Shown here: piece by piece, positions 8,460-15,973 of the stretch | How the letters are laid out: every line of letters begins with the position of its first letter | Position numbering within the stretch: position 1 is the first letter of the stretch | DNA from: Eikenella longinqua | GTDB lineage: Bacteria > Pseudomonadota > Gammaproteobacteria > Burkholderiales > Neisseriaceae | Direction: 5' to 3' | NCBI RefSeq assembly: GCF_001648355.1 | Contig: NZ_LXSL01000032.1 | Span: 62,001-126,000, forward strand | Length of the DNA stretch: 64,000 bases | Program-made: the position numbers and the translations under genes | Notes under the pieces: generated by a model | Database searches by the model: none | Told to the model about the DNA's origin: nothing | The model's input: the letters and a program-made list of their open reading frames with translations, nothing else

Positions 8460-10091
8460 ATGACTAAATTTATTTTCGTAACCGGCGGCGTGGTATCTTC
8501 ATTGGGTAAAGGTATCGCCGCCGCTTCTATTGCGGCCATCCTCGAATCGCGCGGGCTGAAGGTAACCATGCTCAAGCTCGATCCCTATATCAACGTGGAT
8601 CCGGGCACGATGAGCCCCTTCCAGCACGGCGAAGTGTTTGTAACCGAAGACGGCGCGGAAACCGACCTCGACCTCGGCCACTACGAGCGCTTTATCGACG
8701 CCACGCTCACCCGCGCCAACAGCTTCAGCGCCGGGCAGGTGTATGAAAACGTGATTGCCAAGGAGCGTCGCGGCGATTATTTGGGTGGCACGGTGCAGGT
8801 GATCCCGCACATCACCGACGAAATCAAACGCCGTATTCACGAAGGCGCGGCGGGCTACGACGTGGCGATTGTGGAAATCGGCGGCACGGTGGGCGACATC
8901 GAATCGCTGCCGTTTTTGGAAGCCATCCGCCAGATGCGCAGCCAGCTCGGCCGCGCCAACACGCTGTTTGCCCATTTGAGCTATGTGCCCTACATCGCCG
9001 CAGCGGGCGAAATCAAAACCAAGCCTACGCAGCACACCGTGAAGGAAATGCTCAGCATCGGCCTGCAGCCCGACATCCTGATTTGCCGCATGGATAGGGA
9101 GCTGCCCGACGACGAACGCCGCAAAATCGCCCTGTTTTGCAACGTGGAAGAGCGCGCCATCGTGGGCAGCTACGACGTGGAAAGCATCTACGAATGCCCC
9201 GAAATGCTCTACAACCAAGGCATCGACACGATTATCTGCGAGCAGCTGCAACTGAACGTGAAGCAGGCGGATTTGACGGAATGGAAGAAAATCGTCCGCG
9301 CCATCAAAAACCCGCAGCACAAAGCCAATATCGCCATGGTGGGCAAATATGTGGATCTCACCGAATCCTACAAATCGCTCAGCGAAGCGCTGAAACACGC
9401 CGGCATCCACACCGAAACCGAAGTGCGCATCACCTATATCGACAGTGAAACCATCGAGCAGGAAGGCACCGCCGGCCTCAAAGGCTTTGATGCCATCCTT
9501 GTGCCCGGCGGCTTCGGCACGCGCGGCGTGGAAGGCAAGATTGCCGCCGCCCGCTATGCCCGCGAAAACAAAGTGCCTTATTTGGGCATCTGCCTCGGCA
9601 TGCAGATTGCGCTGATTGAATTTGCCCGCCACATGGCCGGCATGGAAAACGCCAATTCCACTGAGTTCGACTTGAAAACGCCCTATCCTGTGGTGGCGCT
9701 GATCGACGAATGGCAAACCGCCGACGGCGCGGTGGAAAAACGCGACGAACACGCCGATTTGGGCGGCACCATGCGCCTGGGTGCGCAGGAAGTGGAACTC
9801 GTGCCCGACAGCCTCGCCGCCGCCGTGTATGGCAGCACCCGCATTAAAGAGCGCCACCGCCACCGCTACGAAGTGAACAACCATTTCGTGCCCGCGCTGG
9901 AGCAGGCCGGCCTGGTGGTGAGCGGCGTATCCAGCGGTCGCGAACGCTTGGTGGAAACCATCGAGCTGCCGCAGGGCGAACATCCGTGGTTTTTTGCCAG
10001 CCAGTTCCACCCGGAATTCACGTCCACCCCGCGCAAAGGGCATCCGCTGTTTACTTCGTTTATCAAAGCGGCCTTGCAGCATAAGGAATAG
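8460..10091 (+). CDS. pyrG: CTP synthase
   Basis: CTP synthase converts UTP to CTP using ATP and glutamine. The 543-residue protein has an N-terminal synthetase domain with the P-loop GGVVSSLGKGIAAAS and the segment FVTEDGAETDLDLGHYERF. The C-terminal class I glutamine amidotransferase domain has the oxyanion strand VPGGFGTRG, nucleophile Cys in LGICLGMQ, and the catalytic His-Glu in FHPEF. The likely -10 TAAAAT is about 30 bases upstream. A perfect uptake-sequence terminator follows. Confidence 0.97.
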   Translation: MTKFIFVTGGVVSSLGKGIAAASIAAILESRGLKVTMLKLDPYINVDPGTMSPFQHGEVFVTEDGAETDLDLGHYERFIDATLTRANSFSAGQVYENVIAKERRGDYLGGTVQVIPHITDEIKRRIHEGAAGYDVAIVEIGGTVGDIESLPFLEAIRQMRSQLGRANTLFAHLSYVPYIAAAGEIKTKPTQHTVKEMLSIGLQPDILICRMDRELPDDERRKIALFCNVEERAIVGSYDVESIYECPEMLYNQGIDTIICEQLQLNVKQADLTEWKKIVRAIKNPQHKANIAMVGKYVDLTESYKSLSEALKHAGIHTETEVRITYIDSETIEQEGTAGLKGFDAILVPGGFGTRGVEGKIAAARYARENKVPYLGICLGMQIALIEFARHMAGMENANSTEFDLKTPYPVVALIDEWQTADGAVEKRDEHADLGGTMRLGAQEVELVPDSLAAAVYGSTRIKERHRHRYEVNNHFVPALEQAGLVVSGVSSGRERLVETIELPQGEHPWFFASQFHPEFTSTPRKGHPLFTSFIKAALQHKE

Positions 10092-10109
10092 GCGCGTGTG
10101 CGATTGAAT

Positions 10110-10144
10110 AAAGGCTACCTGAAATTTTCAGGTAGCCTTTTGCT
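10110..10144 (+). terminator. uptake-sequence terminator after pyrG
   Basis: AAAGGCTACCTGAAA is followed at once by TTTCAGGTAGCCTTT, making a long perfect stem that ends in a T-rich run. This is the usual inverted-DUS form of rho-independent terminator. Confidence 0.85.
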
Positions 10145-10151
10145 TAATACA

Positions 10152-11537
10152 CTAGAAAGGAACGAAACTCATGACCGAGCAAGAACTGATACGCTGCTTC
10201 CAGCAAGCTCTGGCCGATATTGCCCGGCTGGCCGGCGCCATCGGCGAGCAGCACTGGCAGCAGGCTTTTTTCGATAGGGCGCGGCAAACGCTGGCCAACG
10301 AAGCCCTGCCAGCGCGCGAACGCCTGCGGCTGGCCTGCGAACAGAGCCATGTGTTCGGCGGCATGGGCTCTTGGAACGATTCCCCGCCGTTTTCGCCCTT
10401 CACCAGGCGGTAGTTGAGCCAGGCAAACACGGGGGCGGCGAGGAAGGCGGTGATCATGGCGAATTTGAGCAGCTCGGCTATGGCGCCGCTAAACCAGAAA
10501 ATCATTGCCAGGCCGGAGCCGGCCACCCAGATATTCCAGGCAAAAAGCTCGATGTTGCCGGTTTTGTCGCGGCCGCGCAGCAGGCGGATGGGCTCGGCGA
10601 TGGCGCGGGCGTAGCCGTCTACTACGGTGATGGTGGTGCCGTACATGCAGGCAAAGGCGATGAAGGCCACCAGCGGGCGCGACCAGCCGCCAATGGTAAC
10701 GGCATACATATTAATCAGCTGGCTGATGTATTTGCCGCCCGCCATCTGCACTTCTTCGCCGTTGCCGTATTGTACATAGGCGCCCAGGGCGAGGAACACC
10801 ACGGCCAGCACGGCGCTGGTGATGAAGCCCACGTTGAAATCGAAAATGCCGTCGCGGTAGCTGGAGGGGTTGAGCCGCTGCTTTTCGGTCACCCACAGCG
10901 AGTTGATGGCGGAAATCTCAATCGGCGCGGGCATCCAGCCCATCAGCGCAATCAGAAAGCCCAGGCCGGCCAGCGTCCACGGCGTGGGCTCGACAAAATC
11001 GGGCTTCATCTGCATGCCGCGCGACATGGCGATGGCGGCGGCCACAGTGGCGATGGTGAGGCTCACGATGATGAGCTTGGATACGTTGTCTAAGGCTTTA
11101 TAGCGGCCGCTGGCGAGGATGATCAGGCAGGAAGCCATAATCAGCGCAGACACGGCGCCCGTGCCCAGCGTGAGCGAGGGAATGGCCATTTTCACGATGG
11201 CGGCGGTAACCACTGCCACCGCGCCGGCGTTGATGGTGGCCGAGGCCACGCACAAAATCAGGAACACCCACAGATAAAAGCGGCTTTTCTCGGCATAGCC
11301 TTCAATCAGGCTTTTGCCCATGTCCAGCGTGTAGTGTGCGCTGAAGCGGAAAAACGGGTATTTGAACAGGTTGGTGAGGATGATGATGAGCGCGAGCTGC
11401 CAGCCGTAGAGCGCGCCGGCCTGGGTGGAGGCGATGAGGTGCGAGCCGCCCACGGCGGCCGACGCCATCATGATGCCGGGGCCCAAGGCGTTGATTTTGC
11501 TTTTCCAAGTGGAAGTGTGCGTGTGGTGTTCAGACAT
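10152..11537 (-). CDS. Nramp-family transporter, C-terminus truncated and replaced
   Basis: A membrane protein of the Nramp fold with about ten hydrophobic helices, up to AWLNYRLVKGENGG near residue 383. The remaining ~75 residues (many Cys, Arg and Ser) are translated from the antisense of the small gene at 10171 and are not transporter sequence, so the usual last helix is missing. The Nramp metal motif DPGN in helix 1 is replaced by VGGSH, and helix 6 reads GWMPAPIE instead of MPHN. Even the intact relative may therefore carry something other than manganese or iron. Function is doubtful unless the last helix is dispensable. The gene is preceded by the IS element. Confidence 0.7.
   Translation of the reverse strand: MSEHHTHTSTWKSKINALGPGIMMASAAVGGSHLIASTQAGALYGWQLALIIILTNLFKYPFFRFSAHYTLDMGKSLIEGYAEKSRFYLWVFLILCVASATINAGAVAVVTAAIVKMAIPSLTLGTGAVSALIMASCLIILASGRYKALDNVSKLIIVSLTIATVAAAIAMSRGMQMKPDFVEPTPWTLAGLGFLIALMGWMPAPIEISAINSLWVTEKQRLNPSSYRDGIFDFNVGFITSAVLAVVFLALGAYVQYGNGEEVQMAGGKYISQLINMYAVTIGGWSRPLVAFIAFACMYGTTITVVDGYARAIAEPIRLLRGRDKTGNIELFAWNIWVAGSGLAMIFWFSGAIAELLKFAMITAFLAAPVFAWLNYRLVKGENGGESFQEPMPPNTWLCSQASRRRSRAGRASLASVCRALSKKACCQCCSPMAPASRAISARACWKQRISSCSVMSFVPF
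10171..10413 (+). CDS. small hypothetical protein, 3' end lost at a deletion junction
   Basis: The reading frame gives 80 residues, starting MTEQELIRCFQQAL after a clear AAAGGA ribosome binding site. It is helical up to a CEQSHVFGGMGSWND motif near residue 72. I recall small conserved proteins of unknown function with that GGMGSxND motif and a further C-terminal helix. Here the helix is missing: from about base 10386 the sequence is the antisense strand of the neighbouring transporter gene. The last ten or so codons are therefore not native. Confidence 0.6.
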   Translation: MTEQELIRCFQQALADIARLAGAIGEQHWQQAFFDRARQTLANEALPARERLRLACEQSHVFGGMGSWNDSPPFSPFTRR

Positions 11538-11642
11538 GGTTCTTTTCCGCCGTTGCGGGCGGCCTTCACGAAAAAAGGGCGCATTTTAACGTAAATCAAA
11601 ACGCGCTTCGATAAATATTTGGCTATTTTGTGTTTTATTTTT

Positions 11643-12354
11643 GGGGCTGTACTAGATTAGCAGTGATGTTACCCTCAAAATATGAAGATAACTCACTGCA
11701 AATTAAAGAAGAAAGCACAAAAAGAACTGCTCCGTTTTTTGTGTTGGAAGTTACCGCCCGTTCCTCTGCCGATATTTTAGGCATACAACCCAACTCTGCT
11801 ATCCTGTTCTACCACAAAATTCGCCAAGTCATCAGCCATCATCTGGCACTGGCGGCCGATGAAATTTTCGCCGGCCCGGTCGAATTGGACGAAAGCTATT
11901 TCGGCGGACGCCGCAAAGGCAGACGCGGGCGTGGTGCGGCAGACAAGGTAGTGGTATTCGGCATCCTGAAACGACAAGGACGGGTCTATACCATTGTGGT
12001 GGATAACGCCAAGTCTGAAACGTTACTGCCTGTCATCAAAAAGAAAATCATGCCGGACAGCATTGTCTATACCGACAGCCTGAGCAGTTACGACAAGTTG
12101 GGCGTGAGTGGTTTTATCCATCACCGTATTAACCATTCCAAGGAATTTGCAGACCGTCAAAACCACATTAACGGCATTGAGAATTTCTGGAATCAGGCAA
12201 AACGTGTCTTACGCAAATACAACGGAATCGACCGCAAATCTTTCCTGCTGTTCTTGAAAGAATGCGAATTTCGGTTTAACTTCGGCACACCGTCCCAACA
12301 GCTTAAAATCCTGCGGAGATGGTGTGGAATTTAGGGCTAATCTAGTACAGCCCC
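11643..12354 (+). mobile_element. IS1016-type insertion sequence (IS1595 family), 712 bp
   Basis: Perfect 18-base terminal inverted repeats GGGGCTGTACTAGATTAG lie at 11643-11660 and, inverted, at 12337-12354. The six bases ATTTTT directly flank both ends and may be part of the target duplication; the family usually duplicates 8 bases, and the site is AT-rich. One transposase gene fills the element. IS1016 relatives are common in Haemophilus and Neisseriaceae. Identical ends suggest recent transposition. Confidence 0.92.
11682..12334 (+). CDS. IS1016-type transposase with -1 frameshift at a T6 run
   Basis: The expected N-terminus MKITHCKLKKKAQKELLRF starts at 11682 but leaves the main frame at the T6 run at 11735-11740. 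One more T would join it to the rest (FFVLEVTARSSADILG). The remainder is full length: VELDESYFGGRRKGRRG, VYTDSLSSYD, HINGIENFWNQAKRVLRKYNG, ending RRWCGI, as in DDE-type IS1595 transposases. TTTTTTG could support slippage at a low rate, or the transposase is newly inactivated. In the main frame alone an upstream ATG at 11630 lies outside the element. Confidence 0.85.
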
Positions 12355-12388
12355 ATTTTTAAAAGAGAAAGTTTATATCCATGCAGTA

Positions 12389-12631
12389 TTGGCCACTGTT
12401 GGCTTGATAAGCAGCGATATGAAGCTGATAGAGATATGTCTTGATGAAGATAATGAAATAATAGAATTCCATTTCTCATTGGCCAGCATAAACAATATGG
12501 AGCTTGGCCTCATACAGGATATGATAGACGCCTATATCGACAGGAGCACCTTTACCGGAAATGTGATGATGCATTTTTTAAACAAAGAAATAACGAAGGC
12601 TATATTGAAGGCTATTTGCAGGAAAGAATGA
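12389..12631 (+). CDS. hypothetical AT-rich remnant beside the IS element
   Basis: An open frame of 80 codons from a TTG, or 70 codons from the ATG at 12419, begins 35 bases after the IS end. The product contains acidic and hydrophobic stretches (ICLDEDNEIIEFHF, IQDMIDAYID). Composition is more AT-rich than its neighbours. I recognise no family. There is no clear ribosome binding site, so it may be the 3' part of a gene whose 5' end was lost to the IS insertion or an earlier deletion. Confidence 0.4.
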   Translation: MATVGLISSDMKLIEICLDEDNEIIEFHFSLASINNMELGLIQDMIDAYIDRSTFTGNVMMHFLNKEITKAILKAICRKE

Positions 12632-12718
12632 TATTTTTATAATCAGCAGCAGCTTTTAGCGTGTGAAAAAACAATTGGACGATCACGCGGCTACCAAATA
12701 TTTCCAGGCTCTCCAACC

Positions 12719-13051
12719 ATGTCCCCCGAACAGCAAAACGACATCCTCAGTATCAACCAAGTGCAGCTCCTCCTGGCGGAAAAACGCACCGCACTGGCGG
12801 TGATGCGCACCGGCATTGCCGTGCTGGCGCTGCCGCTTTCCATTTTCAGCGTGCTGATTGCCACTTCCCGCTGGTATGACGTGATGGATGTGTGGCTGTT
12901 ATTGATGTTGGTGATGGGTATCAACTCGGGGCTGGCGGTGTTCGGCGTGTATCTGATTGCCCGCTCCATGCGCCGCATGCGCCAATACGACCGCCTGATT
13001 GTGGAAATCAAATACAGCCACGATTCGCTGCGGCCGCTGATTAAGTCTTAG
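12719..13051 (+). CDS. DUF202-like small inner-membrane protein
   Basis: A 110-residue protein. A short hydrophilic N-terminus is followed by LLLAEKRTALAVMRTGIAVLALPLSIF, which contains the AxxRTxLAxxRTxLA-type pattern of DUF202 (YidH-like) membrane proteins. There are two clear transmembrane helices (about residues 33-52 and 60-84) and a basic C-terminal tail with RSMRRMRQYDRL. The molecular role of the family is not known. It stands between the IS-adjacent remnant and a broken gene. Confidence 0.65.
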   Translation: MSPEQQNDILSINQVQLLLAEKRTALAVMRTGIAVLALPLSIFSVLIATSRWYDVMDVWLLLMLVMGINSGLAVFGVYLIARSMRRMRQYDRLIVEIKYSHDSLRPLIKS

Positions 13052-13142
13052 CCGGTTGCGGCTGCGCGGCAATGTAAGGTTTAGCTGCGCAAAAAATCGT
13101 TTCACTCATTTTCAGGTAGCCTCACACAGAAAGGGAAAAAGA

Positions 13143-13483
13143 ATGGAACCCGTGGAATTACAAGATATTCCCAAGTATTTCTGGAAGACATCCAAGACCT
13201 CACGCAGGCCTTTCCGCGTGAGTTTCCCCACCTGTTTCGGCAAATCAAAGAGTACTTGGGCATTGCCGGCAAACACATCTACATCACCGATTTCGTGGAA
13301 GACCAAAATCAAGAAGACAGTTTCTACGGCTATTTTTTCGACGCGCTCAACAGAAAAATCTATCACTATGCCTTTGAAGGCGAGAAAACAGCGTTCCGTG
13401 AAGCAGATATGGCCGCGCTCACGATGCGGGACACTTTCAGCATCAAAGTGCTGCATCTTCTGGCATATAGCGAATCAAATTAG
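13143..13483 (+). pseudogene. small hypothetical gene, frameshifted and ended by a Correia-type element
   Basis: ATG at 13143 follows AGAAAGGGAAAAAG. The first twelve codons (MEPVELQDIPKY) are in one frame. From about 13176 the coherent sequence is in another frame (FLEDIQDLTQAFPREFPHLF, then KEYLGIAGKHIYITDFVEDQ), so a single-base shift lies near AAGTATTTC. The last codons, YSESN and the stop, fall inside the repeat that starts at 13466, so the native C-terminus was displaced by its insertion. The family is unknown; the fold looks small, acidic and globular. Confidence 0.6.
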
Positions 13484-13572
13484 CTTTTGATACCAGGCAG
13501 CGAGCCGCAGACAGTACAGGAGTATGGCAAGGCGGGCTAACGCCGTAGCGAAAGTTAAGTTGGTTCGCTATG
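13466..13572 (+). repeat. Correia-type miniature element, TATAGCGAA variant, copy A
   Basis: About 107 bases with terminal inverted repeats TATAGCGAATCAA and TTGGTTCGCTAT. The core GAGCCGCAGACAGTACAGG...TATGGCAAGGC is recognisably that of the neisserial Correia repeat. The ends differ from the standard TATAGTGGATTAA. The second copy at 15089-15196 is nearly the reverse complement. Confidence 0.8.
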
Positions 13573-13583
13573 GCGGGCAAATA

Positions 13584-13619
13584 AAAAGAGCGGGGCGACA
13601 AGCCCCACTCTTTATTTTT
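13584..13619 (+). terminator. rho-independent terminator
   Basis: AAAGAGCGGGGC, loop GACAA, GCCCCACTCTTT, then ATTTTT. The stem is GC-rich and nearly perfect. An uptake-sequence pair at 13618-13650 follows and could terminate the convergent doxX transcript. Confidence 0.85.
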
Positions 13620-13650
13620 CAGGTAGCCTATCTAACGAGGCTACCTGAAA
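13618..13650 (-). terminator. inverted uptake-sequence pair at the end of doxX
   Basis: TTCAGGTAGCCT and AGGCTACCTGAA are separated by ATCTAACG, just downstream of the doxX stop codon. This is a likely terminator for the minus strand. Confidence 0.7.
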
Positions 13651-13662
13651 AATTCTGCATCC

Positions 13663-14070
13663 TTAGCCCTGCCGCTTTTTCGCCAGCAGCGCATCCAGCG
13701 ACCATGTACCGCCGCCCGCCGCCGCCAGATACAGGAACACGAAGCTATACAGCGCCGCCGCCTCGCCGCCGTTCATAAACGGCACCAGCGCATGCCCGCC
13801 GCCCGCAACGTGGCCGATAAAATAAGCCACCGCCATCTGGCCGGAAAGGATAAACGCCGCCGGCCGCGTGAACAGGCCGAGCAACACCAGCAGCCCGCCG
13901 CCCAGCTCCAGCATCCCGGCCACGCCGTAGAGCGAGAAGAGCTGCAGCCCGTCGAACATCGCCACATGCGGCAGGCCGAGCAGCTTGGCCGTGCCGTGTA
14001 GCATAAACATATAGCCCGCGGCAATCCGCAGAACAGACAGTACCATCTGGCGGCAGTTTTCCAGATTCAT
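13663..14070 (-). CDS. DoxX family membrane protein
   Basis: A 135-residue integral membrane protein with four predicted helices: residues 7-23, 43-64, 70-90 and 104-123. The LRIAAGYMFMLHGTAKLLGLP and ELGGGLLVLLGLFTRPAAF segments are typical of the DoxX/YphA family, linked in other species to thiol or redox stress. The start at 14070 follows a GAGGAAAAA stretch. It is divergent from a LysR regulator across a 123-base space with a palindrome, so that regulator probably controls it. Confidence 0.82.
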   Translation of the reverse strand: MNLENCRQMVLSVLRIAAGYMFMLHGTAKLLGLPHVAMFDGLQLFSLYGVAGMLELGGGLLVLLGLFTRPAAFILSGQMAVAYFIGHVAGGGHALVPFMNGGEAAALYSFVFLYLAAAGGGTWSLDALLAKKRQG

Positions 14071-14131
14071 GATTTTTTCCTCTTCAAAGTGATGAAACAA
14101 AACATATGTTGAAAGTACGGAACGCAGTATA

Positions 14132-14149
14132 ATGATTTCCCAAAATCAT
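14132..14149. promoter_or_regulatory. candidate LysR operator between doxX and lysR gene
   Basis: A perfect 7-base inverted repeat, ATGATTT and AAATCAT with a 4-base spacer, fits the T-N11-A pattern of LysR-type operators. A TATAAT box overlaps its left arm (14128-14133). It is the only clear palindrome between the two divergent genes. Confidence 0.5.
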
Positions 14150-14193
14150 AACCACAGCCGTATAAACAACACAGTTTTTCCCAAAGAGAAAAC

Positions 14194-15084
14194 ATGGATA
14201 CCCTACTCAGCATGAAAGTGTTCTGCCAAGTGGTGCACAGCGGCAGCTTCACCCGCGCCGCCGAGCAGCTCGATATTTCCGTGCCCATGGCCAGCAAACA
14301 CGTGGCCCACCTCGAGCGCAGCCTCAACGCCCGCCTGCTCTACCGCAACAACCGCCGCCTCAGCCTCACCGAGCAGGGCGAAGCCTACCACCGCGACTGC
14401 CTCGCCGCGCTCGATATGCTCGAGCAGGCTGCCGCCCGCGCCGCCGGCAGCACCGCCCGCCCGCAAGGCCGCCTGCGCGTGAGCATTCCCGTGTGGTTTG
14501 CCAACCCCGTGTTTGCCGGCTGGATGAGCGAATACCGGCAGCGCTACCCCGAAGTCTCCCTCCAGCTCACGCTCACCAACCACAGCGTGAACCTCGACGG
14601 CGACGGCGAAGACATCGCCCTGCGCCTCTCCAAGCAGCCCGCGGAAAACCTGATTGCCCGCGCCCTGGCCGAAATCGAGTTCTGCCTCGTGGCCGCCCCC
14701 GCCTACCTCGCCGCCCACGGCACGCCCGCCGCCCCACAGGATTTGGCGGCGCACCAAGCCATCCTGCCCAGCTACACCGACGTATCCAGCCTGCCGCTGC
14801 GCCGCCACGGCGAAACGCACACCGCCGAGCTGCAAGCCGCCATCTATAGCAACAACACGCAGATGATCTACCAATTGGTGTGCGCCGGCGCCGGCGTGGG
14901 CTACCTGCCAGAATGGCTGCTGCGCGCCGACATCCAAACCGGCCGCCTGCGCCGCCTGCTGCCGGATTACCAAGCCGCACCCCTGCCGTTTTACGCGGTT
15001 TATACACAGCGCAAGCTTTTGAGCGCCAAGGTGCGCAGTTTTATTGATTTTATGGTGGAGAAAGCGGCGGGTGAGGCTACCTGA
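14194..15084 (+). CDS. LysR-type transcriptional regulator
   Basis: A 296-residue regulator. The N-terminal winged helix-turn-helix (residues 1-60; SMKVFCQVVHSGSFTRAAEQL, then SVPMASKHVAHLERSL) is of the CrgA/DsdC-like subgroup common in Neisseriaceae and Burkholderiales. A LysR substrate-binding domain follows (about 88-290). The inducer is unknown. It is divergent from the DoxX gene, the usual arrangement for a regulator and its target. The 3' end runs into an uptake sequence (GEAT, then stop) immediately before Correia-type copy B. Confidence 0.88.
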   Translation: MDTLLSMKVFCQVVHSGSFTRAAEQLDISVPMASKHVAHLERSLNARLLYRNNRRLSLTEQGEAYHRDCLAALDMLEQAAARAAGSTARPQGRLRVSIPVWFANPVFAGWMSEYRQRYPEVSLQLTLTNHSVNLDGDGEDIALRLSKQPAENLIARALAEIEFCLVAAPAYLAAHGTPAAPQDLAAHQAILPSYTDVSSLPLRRHGETHTAELQAAIYSNNTQMIYQLVCAGAGVGYLPEWLLRADIQTGRLRRLLPDYQAAPLPFYAVYTQRKLLSAKVRSFIDFMVEKAAGEAT

Positions 15085-15088
15085 AAAA

Positions 15089-15196
15089 TATAGCGAACCA
15101 ACTTAACTTTCGCTACGGCGTTAGCTCGCATTGCCGTACTACTTGTACTGTCTGCGGCTCGCTGCCTGGTATCGAAAGCCAATTTGATTCGCTATA
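15089..15196 (-). repeat. Correia-type miniature element, TATAGCGAA variant, copy B
   Basis: About 108 bases, bounded by TATAGCGAACCAA and GATTCGCTATA. Read on the minus strand it matches copy A at 13466-13572 almost base for base, including GATACCAGGCAGCGAGCC and GTAGCGAAAGTTAAG. The two copies bracket doxX and the LysR gene in opposite orientations. Confidence 0.82.
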
Positions 15197-15260
15197 GTGC
15201 GGCGGAATCTAAAAGGCTACCTGGAAACCGGTGTTGGATTTTCAGGTAGCCTTTGGGCGC

Positions 15261-15812
15261 TTAACCTGCGCCGCTGGCATAGCGCAGGAAGGCTTCGAGG
15301 CTGGCGGCTTCCCGGGTGCAATCGCCGCTGTCGTGGTCGGGCAGCCATACCGCGCCTTGGTGCAGCACGAAACAGTTGCCGCTGCCGTCGCCGGCGAAGG
15401 CGATGCCGTGTTGCAGCAGGCCGGCGGGCAGGGTTGCGTGTCCGGCAAAATGGCGGCGCAGCCATTCGGTGTTTTTTATAGTGGATTAAATTTAAATCAG
15501 GACAAGGCGACGAAGCCGCAGACAGTACAAGTAGTACGGCAAGGAGAGGCAACGCTGTACTGGTTTAAATTTAATCCACTATACCACTTGCGGCAGGCTG
15601 TCGATTTCGATGCCGAGGTCGCAGCCGGTGCCGAAGTGTAGCAGCAGGGCGCGGTAGGGCGGGGGAAAGGCGGTGCCGAGTTGTTGTTCGGCGGCGGCAA
15701 TCTCGGCTTTGGTTACGGGGGTGCCGGAGAGCAGCTCGTCGGCCAGGCCGTCTTGTTTGGCGTATTGGGCGCGGATGCGGGCTTCGAGCTGGGTGAGGAA
15801 GGTGTGGGGCAT
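15261..15812 (-). pseudogene. SUKH (SMI1/KNR4) domain gene split by a Correia element
   Basis: The 5' part (from ATG at 15812) encodes MPHTFLTQLEARIRAQ, then AEQQLGTAFPPPYRALLLHF and IEIDSLPQVV. After the 107-base element, the 3' part encodes KNTEWLRRHFAGHA, then GIAFAGDGSGNCFVLH and AVWLPDHDSGD, ending at 15261. Removing the element and one TA restores one frame through LPQVVKNTEW. The GDGSGNxF segment and overall layout are those of SMI1/KNR4 (SUKH) proteins, many of which are immunity proteins against polymorphic or contact-dependent toxins. No toxin partner is next to it. The gene is now broken. Confidence 0.8.
15477..15583 (+). repeat. Correia repeat enclosed element, short form, 107 bp
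   Basis: Terminal inverted repeats TATAGTGGATTAAATTTAAA and the complementary end match the canonical neisserial Correia element, as does the core GACGAAGCCGCAGACAGTAC. It is the short form, lacking the central ~50 bases of the long form. It was inserted at a TA, which it duplicated, inside the SUKH gene. Confidence 0.93.
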
Positions 15813-15973
15813 GGGGTTTTTAGCGGAGGAGTAAGGGGATAGGCTACCTGAAAAACGGGCGTGGCCGTGGCGAATAGGTTGCTGCACATGTTGTGCCTGT
15901 CAAAATGGGTTTCAGGTGGCCTTGGGGCGGGATAACAGGCTACCTGAAAAATAGCAAACGGATGGCAACCGGC

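Noticed and set aside
8499..10082. 527-codon open frame on the minus strand
   Set aside because: Antisense shadow of pyrG, rich in His, Ala, Phe and Gly.
13256..13483. 75-codon open frame as an independent gene
   Set aside because: Its coherent sequence extends upstream in the same frame without a start, to the frameshift near 13176, so it is part of a broken longer gene.
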